Assembly: GCA_964652025.1 (NCBI GenBank)
Contig: CAZYZX010000013.1
Location: forward strand, 1-64,000
Direction of reading: 5' to 3'
Origin: JAEXOD01 sp964652025
GTDB taxonomy: Bacteria > Bacteroidota > Ignavibacteria > Ignavibacteriales > Melioribacteraceae
Length of the DNA: 64,000 nt
Position 1 is the first letter of the stretch; each line of letters opens with the position of its first letter. The position numbers and the translations under genes are program-made. The notes under the pieces are model-generated. The model saw nothing but the letters and a program-made list of their open reading frames with translations, ran no database searches and was not told the origin of the DNA. Positions 8,374 through 16,195 of the stretch are shown piece after piece.

Positions 8374-11118
8374 TTATATTCTTTCGTTTGCAAAGTCAAA
8401 ATACATTAGTAGTTTTTCATCTTGATTTAGAATATCTTCATTAATGGAATTTGAAATCTCAATAATTGTTTTATAATCAAATTTTTCAAAACAATTTTTA
8501 AAACCTGCTCGTAATACTTCAACCCTTACTTCGGTTAGTTTTTTCTTTTTACTTGTAGCAAGCTCTGTTTTGTATCTTTCAAACTCTTTTAATAAAGATT
8601 TATTGCGTAATATTTCTCTATCTTTTGCTTCGTTAACATTTGGTACACGCCACGTTTGGTTTTCATTTTGAATAAAATTTTCTTCCAAAATTGTTTGCAA
8701 TTCCGCCGCATATTCCCCTTTACGGTTAATTTGGTTTGCTTTTCTAAAATCTGGCATCAAGTCGCTATAAGTTTGTGGTTCTTTTAAAAGTCTTTCTTTT
8801 AACCACATAATTGCATCTTCTTCACTATAAATCACGTCAAATTGTATTTTTAATAATTCATCTTTTATTTCAAAGTAAAGAGAATCATATTCTGCAACTT
8901 GTTCATAAGTAAAAAACATTCCGTCTCTTTCTGCAAATCTTTTTTTTAGTCCTGCTTGAAAATCTGCAGCACCTATTGGAATATTAATATTATTTACCAA
9001 AAAATACGAAACCATTCTATCATATAATATCCTTGGGTCTCTTTCAATAACTCTTTGTTTATTTGTTGTATTAACCAATACAACAGGTAAATGCTCCAAA
9101 TGCTCTCTTATAAAATCCCACAAAGATATTTCAATATCATTGTTAGCTTCATTAACAAAACTTTTTGAAGGTTTATAACAACTAATAATTAAATCTTGTT
9201 TTACGGCAGTGGTCGTAGTAACTGCTTTAAAGCTACCTTGCTGTTTATCAAGAGAAGAAACATTTGCAATAACAAAACCTGCACGCTGTAGTGAAGTTTG
9301 TATCCCGTTCCATATTGTTGCACTTGTATTGCTAAACTCAACAGTCATCCACTTGCCTGGTTTTAATACTCTATAATACTCCTTAAAGCTTTCAAACATA
9401 AGTTGTTGATATTCATTAAAACCTTTGTTTTGTGTATTGTTCTCTATCGCCTCTTTTTTGTTATTGGTTTTAACTTTTAACCAGCTTTCCCAGATGAAGT
9501 TAAGCTCAGAATACATAATATTTGCACCAAAAGGTGGGTCTGTAAAAATATAATCAATCGTTGAAGTTTCTATGTTTTTTAACTTTGTCTGCGTGTGTAT
9601 GGAAACTAATTGGTGGCTATTTGCTTGTTTCAGAATCCATAAAGATGAAAATATATCTTCCTTTTTTCTAATAAATGACCATAGTAAATTATACTCCATT
9701 GACATTGAAGGTGCATATAAAGTTCCTGCTAAAGGCCCTGGCAATTTTTTTGTATATCGACAAAGCCTACTTAATTTTGGTAACATTGCAGTAATTAAAA
9801 AATGATTTTTATTAAGCATGTTATTGTATATTTTCTGGTAATATAGACTCAATAAAAATAAATTTCTTTTCGTATAAAAATGATGAACATGGGTAATACC
9901 GTTAGTATCATTTCTTCTAGCTTCATCGCCTTCAGGCATTCTATCAATCGGGTACCAAGAATTTATATCAAGTCTTTCAATTAAATTAATTAATTCTATA
10001 TCAAAAATATCGGGTTCTTTTTCGTCTCTTTTAATACCGTTATTAAAATTTATTAAAACAGGTATAGATTTAGTTTGTTGTATATTTTTATTTAAGTCTT
10101 TATCATATAATGTAACCCAAGCTTTAGCTAATTTACGTTTGGTTAGTAAAATATTACATCTTTTACAATTAAATTCATCTTTTACTTGTCCGTTTTCTTT
10201 ATCCACTGCAGCATCCCAAAAAACAAGTTCTTCGCCACAGTTCGGACATAGAAAAACATCGCTATAAACAGTATAATTAATTTTGCCGAAGTGGTTTTTT
10301 TCCCCTTCAAAAAATTCTTTTGCTTCTTGTACAGATTTTATAGTTTTTAGTTTATTGGTAAAATTAATTAAATTTTCGTTGTATTTTTTTTCTTTTGGGT
10401 TTAAAGTATAATACATCCATCCAAGTTCGTCTTCAACTTTGTCAATAATCCTTTTAGCTTCTTTTTCAAACTCTTCAATATCAACGGGGCTATTATAATT
10501 ATATGCAATAAACGATGCTATTGGGGATAAATCGCCAAGTATAGCTTTACGTGTTCCCCATTTTGGTTTTGGTAACCCAAGTTCTTTAAATTCTTTTTCA
10601 ATTTTTTCTTTTGTTTCCAAATCGGGGTTACCACACATTTGAGCTGCAACACCTGTCATACCGGTGCCTGCAAAACCGTCATAAACAATATCACCCGGTT
10701 GTGTGTAATGTAAAATATAACGCATAATTGCAGGATGAGGAACTTTTGTATGGTAGCTATGTGCATTATAAATTGGATTATTTTTACCTTCGCTAACATC
10801 GCTTGCAAAAGGTTTTGTAACTTTAAAGTTTGCATCTCTGTTTTTAATAGTTGCTTTTTCTTTCTCCCATTCTTCAATAAAATCATTAACCCAAGGATTA
10901 GGACAAGCAGCATAATAAGGAGGATCACTTAAATTTATAATATCTTCATCTTCGCCAATCGGGTAACCTTCAATCTTTTTTAATTCTGGAAGTTTTTTTC
11001 TTAGTTCGTTTCTAAAATATTCCCTTCTTTCATTATCATTATTAAATGTTAACCCTAAACAAACTACTTCTTTTTCAATTTTTTCTTCCTCTGGAAATTC
11101 TATTAATTGGTCATTCAT
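8374..11118 (-). CDS. pglXI: BREX-3 DNA methyltransferase PglXI
   Basis: BREX methyltransferases mark host DNA, normally as N6-methyladenine, so that the system spares self. This 914-residue protein has an N-terminal LSDPPYYAACPNPW (DPPY near residue 65), an AdoMet-binding motif DGFAGTGMTG (about 147-156) and a second catalytic-type motif TDPPFGANIMY near residue 527. A four-cysteine zinc ribbon (CPNCGEEL ... CKRC) lies between the latter two near residues 290-320. The double DPPY/DPPF arrangement and the zinc ribbon fit the type 3 PglXI form rather than the type 1 PglX form. It lies ten bases after brxC. No insertion or frameshift is apparent. Confidence 0.88.
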   Translation of the reverse strand: MNDQLIEFPEEEKIEKEVVCLGLTFNNDNERREYFRNELRKKLPELKKIEGYPIGEDEDIINLSDPPYYAACPNPWVNDFIEEWEKEKATIKNRDANFKVTKPFASDVSEGKNNPIYNAHSYHTKVPHPAIMRYILHYTQPGDIVYDGFAGTGMTGVAAQMCGNPDLETKEKIEKEFKELGLPKPKWGTRKAILGDLSPIASFIAYNYNSPVDIEEFEKEAKRIIDKVEDELGWMYYTLNPKEKKYNENLINFTNKLKTIKSVQEAKEFFEGEKNHFGKINYTVYSDVFLCPNCGEELVFWDAAVDKENGQVKDEFNCKRCNILLTKRKLAKAWVTLYDKDLNKNIQQTKSIPVLINFNNGIKRDEKEPDIFDIELINLIERLDINSWYPIDRMPEGDEARRNDTNGITHVHHFYTKRNLFLLSLYYQKIYNNMLNKNHFLITAMLPKLSRLCRYTKKLPGPLAGTLYAPSMSMEYNLLWSFIRKKEDIFSSLWILKQANSHQLVSIHTQTKLKNIETSTIDYIFTDPPFGANIMYSELNFIWESWLKVKTNNKKEAIENNTQNKGFNEYQQLMFESFKEYYRVLKPGKWMTVEFSNTSATIWNGIQTSLQRAGFVIANVSSLDKQQGSFKAVTTTTAVKQDLIISCYKPSKSFVNEANNDIEISLWDFIREHLEHLPVVLVNTTNKQRVIERDPRILYDRMVSYFLVNNINIPIGAADFQAGLKKRFAERDGMFFTYEQVAEYDSLYFEIKDELLKIQFDVIYSEEDAIMWLKERLLKEPQTYSDLMPDFRKANQINRKGEYAAELQTILEENFIQNENQTWRVPNVNEAKDREILRNKSLLKEFERYKTELATSKKKKLTEVRVEVLRAGFKNCFEKFDYKTIIEISNSINEDILNQDEKLLMYFDFANERI

Positions 11119-11128
11119 ATATTAACCG

Positions 11129-14100
11129 TTATTTTATTATTATTTTTACTTTAGCTCTATCTTTACCGCTACATTTTCTATCAATAAACTCCGAAAATAT
11201 TTGTATAGCGTCATTCGGTGTTAACGGCTTCTGCATAATCTGTTTTACATCATCAGTATTAATTTCAACTTTTTCAAAACTCTGGGTAAGTTTATTAACA
11301 ATATCTCTTATCTTTAAAGCATTATGCACTTCAATATCATCTTTTCTTTTTATTAAATTTTCTACTAATATTTTTTCATCATTATCCAATAAATCGAAGT
11401 TATTTTTAACGGTCGGGTCAGCTAATTGAGCAATAATACTTTCAGTCCAGTTTTCTAAAATATTACGCAAATTAGAAGCTAAAGAACTAACCGAAAGTTT
11501 AAATTTATTTACATGCTCGCGGGGATTAAAACCAATATTCGGATCTTGTCTAATATTAGCTTTTGTAAAACTAATAGGCATTGTTTTTAATGCTGTTAAA
11601 TCGTCAATCCATGTATAATATTGCGATGAATTGATAATATTAATATCTTTAATAATATCGCATATTTTTTTTATATCGGAATTTAATAACTCTCTTCTTG
11701 TTTTTTCGTCATTTGCGGAAATATAATAATCAATTGCCATTGCCATATAATAATCGACATATTTATCAATTAAAGAGTTAATATCCAAATCATATTTTCT
11801 TATTTCGTTGCTATCCTCACTTTGTAAAACATTTGCTAAATTACCTATAGTATTATTAATATCTGTTATCAACTTTTCTTCTTTATCAATAATATAAGTT
11901 TTTGCAGAATTAAGATAACCGATTAACGATTCAAATTTTTCGGCATTATTTTTAATATCCATAATTTTTCTGCTCAAAGGATATGCACTAAATTTAGCTT
12001 CAAGCTCATCAGGTAAAATATTAAACATCTTTAATTTACCGACTGTGTTAAAATTATTTATTTTATCCAATAAATCGTGCAATTCTTTTAATTTTAATCG
12101 ATAATCAGCTGTTGTTTCATAAGAAATCAACTCCACTGTTTTACATTTAATACCATCTCTTAAGATATTTTCTGTTTTAATAACCTCATCAAGCATTTGT
12201 TTAGATTTTAAAATAATCTGAGATATAACCTCTGGGTTATCCAACTCATTAGTTCTATCTGGAATATTTAAACCCTTAAATAATGTTTTAATGCTTATAA
12301 TTGAAATGCCTTGCGGTTTCCTAATAAACTGATAAGAAAAAAAATCTTCATCCTTAAGATTAAGTAATAAATTTAAATTTGAAGCATTAATAACTTTATC
12401 TCTGGAATAATAAATTTCAATTTCACCTTTAAAAACCATTGCGGCAAGTAATACAAAAAATAACCTATAATCTAAATCAGAATCTTTGGAATAATATAAA
12501 TTTTGTTCCTCGAAATGGGTATATAATAAATCGGTTCTGTTAATTACGGTTCTTTCATCAATATTATTTAACTTTTTTATTAGGTCAAAACAATATTTAC
12601 TATTTGAAATATCAATATAATTACCGTTTAACAAATTAAGTCCCTTTAATATGGCTTCACCGTCACTATTTGGTTTATCTGGGTTAACAATCTTTTTTAA
12701 CGCATCTTTAATTCTTTGGTCAAAATTATGCTTTTCAATCGGATATCTTAAATCTGGGAATGAAGGATAGTCGGTAAATTTATTGTTGAAATGCGTGTTT
12801 AAGATACTTTCGGATAAAGATTTAAATATTTTTAATATTGAATTGTCCTCACTTAACAAGGAATATTGGTTTAAAGGTTTTTTCTCCCCTCTATAAATAA
12901 CATTAGTTTTTTGAGGATAGATACGTTTAAAATGAGCGATTGCGTTTTTTCTGTAATTTTCAATTTCTTTTTGATAAATACTTTTATAATTTGATGAGCT
13001 GCTTGTTTCTAAAGATTTAGCTGCACCCAATAAATAAATCGTTTCCCTAAAATCCATATCAAAATCCGACATATCAAAATATACTTCATCAGATTCATCG
13101 TTACGGTTAATCTGTGAAAATAACGGAAGAAAAAAGATATAATATTGTTGTATAGGAATAGTAGTACTTCTTTCGTTAGGATTGCCAAAAAAGATATAAC
13201 CTAAACGGAAGATGTTTTTATCTTTCCATATTAAAGTATCTTCCCAAATTTTAAATCCTGACCTATAAGGATTAGTATTAAGCTCAAGAATATATTGAAG
13301 TAAATCAAAAAATGCTTGGTCGGCTCTTTGGTTATCTCGTTTTATTACTGTTTCGGAATAATTTTTTATTTCTTGAGAAACATTAATACCACCGTCGGTT
13401 CTAATAAAATAATTGTTGTTATTAGGGTCTTTATCAACATATTGACCGCTTGTTGCCTGTATAAGGTGAGTGCATGTATTACTAAAAATTTCCAACAACA
13501 GTTCACGACTATCAGCCAAAGTGTTTGTAATACATAAATCGTTTAATAAAGCTTCAGGCGTTGAACCGTTATTTTTGCTTAAATCATCACACAATACATT
13601 AATACAAAGTGCATTTACAATACTTTCAGCCAAAGATAAACGACTTTTTCTACCACCAGTAAAATGGTTTTTAATTCTGTCTTTAATTATTCCCCAAGCT
13701 TCTTTTACTTTTTTAATATCCGCATTAGTATTTATTGACGGATTAGAAATGATATCATCCCAATAAGTATCGTAAGTAATAAGGCCAGGGTTATTATCTG
13801 GAATACTTTGTAATGAGATTTTAATAAATATTTCACTAAGCACTTTAAGAATCTCTCTTTGGTTTTTACCGTGTTTCATTTTAGTAAAATATTCAATATA
13901 TTTTGGATGAACGGGAAAAAGCTCTACAAATTCATTTAAGTTATTATTTAATGAATCAAAGTAATTTTGGTATTTAATTAAATGCTCTCTAATTTTCGCT
14001 TTTTGATGTTCGTCTTTTTTTAATATTCTGTTTTTCACAACAAAAGTAATATCTTCTTTAGTGATAACAACGTCACTAAATCTGTCTTCGATTTTAGATA

Positions 14101-14794
14101 GTATATCTGCAGCAAAATGAAATTCCTGCGATTGGTAAAGAATTTCTTGAATACCGCACATAAATTTAAATCTACTATTATCACATAATTCACCGACTTT
14201 TCTTAAAAAAGAAAAATCTTGTATTAACTCATTCTGTGGTCTTCCTTTCAAAAATTCTAAAAGTTCATCAATAATTATCAACAAGTGTTTATTCGGAAAT
14301 TTTTCTTGAAAAGCAATCAACATCTGAGTTAGCTGATCTTTTTCATTAAGATTTTGAAAGTCTGAAAACTCGAAACTAATATTTTCGTTATTTAAATACT
14401 TCTCGATATAAGTATAAATATAATCTCTTATGGATCTAGTACTGCCAAGTTCAAACCTAAGTACTTTATATTTACCTGCAATAGGCTTAAACATTGCTCT
14501 AATGTTTTCGTCTTCAATATAACTTAATAAGCTTTCATTTTCTGCGATAGAAGAGACAACAGACATTAAATGCGATTTACCCGTACCGTAACCACCAACA
14601 ATTTGTATTCCCTTTGTTTCATGGTTTGGCAACGGATCTAAATTTCGAATAATTACATTTTTTAAGCTATCAATAATTTGATTAGAAAAAACGTAAGTTC
14701 TAATAAATTTTATTTGATTATTTACATCATCGGCTTCAGTTAATTTAATTACTGAAGTTATAGGTTCAAAATTAATAAGCTCCTTGTACTTCAT
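11129..14794 (-). CDS. brxC: BREX ATPase BrxC (DUF6079-like)
   Basis: BrxC is a large AAA+ ATPase present in all BREX systems, related to PglY and distantly to ORC/Cdc6-type ATPases. The 1221-residue protein opens with a well-formed Walker A motif, GGYGTGKS at about residues 67-74. A Walker B strand, LLIIIDELLEFLKG, follows about 110 residues later. The long C-terminal half is helical and rich in lysine and isoleucine, as expected for this family. It begins two bases after the brxF stop, with GGAA as a weak ribosome site. Since its partner BrxF lacks a usual P-loop here, BrxC and BrxH would supply the ATPase activities of the complex. Confidence 0.88.
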   Translation of the reverse strand: MKYKELINFEPITSVIKLTEADDVNNQIKFIRTYVFSNQIIDSLKNVIIRNLDPLPNHETKGIQIVGGYGTGKSHLMSVVSSIAENESLLSYIEDENIRAMFKPIAGKYKVLRFELGSTRSIRDYIYTYIEKYLNNENISFEFSDFQNLNEKDQLTQMLIAFQEKFPNKHLLIIIDELLEFLKGRPQNELIQDFSFLRKVGELCDNSRFKFMCGIQEILYQSQEFHFAADILSKIEDRFSDVVITKEDITFVVKNRILKKDEHQKAKIREHLIKYQNYFDSLNNNLNEFVELFPVHPKYIEYFTKMKHGKNQREILKVLSEIFIKISLQSIPDNNPGLITYDTYWDDIISNPSINTNADIKKVKEAWGIIKDRIKNHFTGGRKSRLSLAESIVNALCINVLCDDLSKNNGSTPEALLNDLCITNTLADSRELLLEIFSNTCTHLIQATSGQYVDKDPNNNNYFIRTDGGINVSQEIKNYSETVIKRDNQRADQAFFDLLQYILELNTNPYRSGFKIWEDTLIWKDKNIFRLGYIFFGNPNERSTTIPIQQYYIFFLPLFSQINRNDESDEVYFDMSDFDMDFRETIYLLGAAKSLETSSSSNYKSIYQKEIENYRKNAIAHFKRIYPQKTNVIYRGEKKPLNQYSLLSEDNSILKIFKSLSESILNTHFNNKFTDYPSFPDLRYPIEKHNFDQRIKDALKKIVNPDKPNSDGEAILKGLNLLNGNYIDISNSKYCFDLIKKLNNIDERTVINRTDLLYTHFEEQNLYYSKDSDLDYRLFFVLLAAMVFKGEIEIYYSRDKVINASNLNLLLNLKDEDFFSYQFIRKPQGISIISIKTLFKGLNIPDRTNELDNPEVISQIILKSKQMLDEVIKTENILRDGIKCKTVELISYETTADYRLKLKELHDLLDKINNFNTVGKLKMFNILPDELEAKFSAYPLSRKIMDIKNNAEKFESLIGYLNSAKTYIIDKEEKLITDINNTIGNLANVLQSEDSNEIRKYDLDINSLIDKYVDYYMAMAIDYYISANDEKTRRELLNSDIKKICDIIKDINIINSSQYYTWIDDLTALKTMPISFTKANIRQDPNIGFNPREHVNKFKLSVSSLASNLRNILENWTESIIAQLADPTVKNNFDLLDNDEKILVENLIKRKDDIEVHNALKIRDIVNKLTQSFEKVEINTDDVKQIMQKPLTPNDAIQIFSEFIDRKCSGKDRAKVKIIIK

Positions 14795-14796
14795 AT

Positions 14797-15270
14797 TTAT
14801 ATTTCCAGAATTTTTAAATTGTAGTCGCTAAAATCAAAATTATAATAATTAAAAGATTCATCGGTCCAATACAAAACTTTTCCATCTTTAATTAAATAAT
14901 TCCAAATAACTATAATAACTTTATCCTTAGAAATATTTCCTAAAATATTTGTAGCAGCCAAAGACAAGGTTGGCTCTAACAATATTCCTAAGTTATAAAT
15001 TGCAATAGCAGGTTTGTATATATTGGGAGTAATTACATTATGTTTATCAAAAAGCTCCCGTAATAAATTAGGAGCATCAACAATAATATATTTAGTATTA
15101 TTAAGCTTTTTAATTTTCTTTGCTAATTCGTTTCCGAGGTTAATTACAGCAACCCCTTTCTTTGCTAACTTGTCCGCAATCTCTTCAATTGACCTGCCTT
15201 TTTGTTCAATCAAAAAAAGATTGTATTTATCAGCAAAATAACTGCTCTCAAAATTAAAATTATTTTCCAC
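14797..15270 (-). CDS. brxF: BREX-3 protein BrxF with degenerate P-loop
   Basis: BrxF, about 150 residues, is the first gene of type 3 BREX operons and is normally described as a P-loop protein. The 157-residue product matches in length and position and keeps the family-like core: VAVINLGNELAKKI, IIVDAPNLL, ILLEPTLSLAATNIL and VIIVIWNYLI. At the expected Walker A site it reads LFLIEQKGRSIEEI: glycines are missing and the catalytic lysine position is an arginine. The start is GTG at 15270, because no in-frame ATG lies nearby. It overlaps nothing and brxC follows two bases later. The name relies partly on position. Confidence 0.72.
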   Translation of the reverse strand: MENNFNFESSYFADKYNLFLIEQKGRSIEEIADKLAKKGVAVINLGNELAKKIKKLNNTKYIIVDAPNLLRELFDKHNVITPNIYKPAIAIYNLGILLEPTLSLAATNILGNISKDKVIIVIWNYLIKDGKVLYWTDESFNYYNFDFSDYNLKILEI

Positions 15271-15637
15271 TGACTCACATTCACTATTTTGGGAATTAAG
15301 TCATTAATATAATGAAATTCGTTAATAATTTAAATAGTTAAGGAATTAATATTTAAATATTTATAATAATATTTTGCTTTTACAAGTAAAATAAAAAGCA
15401 TTACATTCAATCAGGTCTTATACTCTAGTATATCTTTATACTTTTCATCAAATATTTGGGTAATTTAAGTAATAGACATTTGATTTCACCATAACATAGC
15501 CACCTACACCCCTGTACACCCTGTACAAACGGACTAACGGACCAACCGACCCCAACCCCAATCAATGCTTTTTCGATTTCCTATACAAATTATCAAATTA
15601 TTGAGTATTTTAAGTAATAAAAATAGCGAGTTTAGAC
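15271..15637. other. Intergenic region between the BREX operon and the divergent 64-residue ORF
   Basis: This stretch must hold the BREX promoter, but I find no good TAnnTTTG element on the minus strand. It holds an AT-rich block (15300-15480), then an unusually C-rich block (15500-15560) with TGTACACCCTGTACA at 15513-15527. A short series CGGACTAA/CGGACCAA/CCGACCCC follows at about 15530-15550. TTTAAGTAATA occurs twice, near 15468 and 15611. No convincing ORF is present. Confidence 0.5.
15513..15527. promoter_or_regulatory. TGTACA repeat, candidate operator (copy 1)
   Basis: TGTACACCCTGTACA contains two TGTACA palindromes nine bases apart. The same pattern recurs at 15891-15914, on the other side of the small ORF. 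A repeated spaced palindrome in the divergent region beside a defence operon is what a dimeric repressor site would look like, but no repressor is assigned. Confidence 0.4.
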
Positions 15638-15832
15638 ATGAAACTTAAAAAACCCGACATGAGATATAAATTTAATGATAAGGACGAACCGACAGACGAA
15701 CAATTGGCTTGGATAATGAAAGAAGTCGGAGATGAGGCAAGAGAGCAGTCGAAAAGGGCAAAAGAAATTATAAAGCAACAGATTAAAGACGCGGTTGAGA
15801 AGAATAAACAGAGGATGAAAGATAGGCTATAA
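15638..15832 (+). CDS. Small charged helical protein of unknown function
   Basis: The 64-residue product is rich in lysine, glutamate and aspartate and would form one or two amphipathic helices (EQLAWIMKEVGDEAREQ, then a KRAKEII repeat-like tail). Its composition is that of a real protein: it lacks the phenylalanine and serine bias of antisense shadows. It is richer in G than the surrounding spacer. No clear ribosome site precedes the ATG. A second ATG eight codons in is possible. It is transcribed away from the BREX operon, and TGTACA repeats lie on both sides. I recognise no family. Small charged proteins next to defence operons can be regulators or triggers, which here is only a guess. Confidence 0.5.
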   Translation: MKLKKPDMRYKFNDKDEPTDEQLAWIMKEVGDEAREQSKRAKEIIKQQIKDAVEKNKQRMKDRL

Positions 15833-15890
15833 TTCTTTAATATTTGGTGTAAAGGTAAAAACCTGACTTTATCTTTTTCTTGAAAACATA

Positions 15891-15914
15891 TGTACACCGT
15901 GTACACTCTGTACA
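15891..15914. promoter_or_regulatory. TGTACA repeat, candidate operator (copy 2)
   Basis: Three GTACA half-sites occur in 24 bases. The first two form a near-perfect inverted repeat, GTACACCGTGTAC, and a third TGTACA follows. It matches the copy at 15513-15527 and lies between the small ORF and the AAA+ regulator. Confidence 0.4.
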
Positions 15915-16158
15915 ATATAACTCTACTGCCCAACCCAACTCTCCCAAAGCCGATTTAAATGATTATAGGTTGATAATGTAGAGGATATAATAAAAAATAT
16001 TTATAATTAATATGTATTAAAAGAACAATATTTTGGATTCTACAGTTATAAAACCATCATCTGGATGAAACTAAATGATCCGAAACAGAAAACTAAATTA
16101 GGTGTATGCATATAAAACTCTAAATCATAAATATTAGACTTTTTAGAATAAAAATCTA

Positions 16159-16166
16159 TATTTTTG
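16159..16166 (+). promoter_or_regulatory. Possible -7 promoter element for the AAA+ regulator
   Basis: TATTTTTG fits the Bacteroidota TAnnTTTG consensus and lies 29 bases before the chosen ATG. The matching upstream TTG element is not visible, so this is weak. Confidence 0.3.
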
Positions 16167-16195
16167 TATAAAAAAATAAAATGATTTGGAGTTTT

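Larger units (their letters stand above)
15833..16180. other. Intergenic region upstream of the AAA+ regulator
   Basis: It contains the second TGTACA repeat (15891-15914), a C-rich patch (about 15925-15950) and a very AT-rich leader. A TATTTTTG element at 16159-16166 matches the Bacteroidota -7 consensus TAnnTTTG, but no TTG sits at the right distance upstream. No ORF is convincing. Confidence 0.45.

Noticed and set aside
15610..15933. A 107-codon minus-strand frame over the small charged ORF
   Set aside because: Its Ser/Phe/Cys-rich composition is that of an antisense shadow, while the plus-strand 64-residue frame has natural protein composition.
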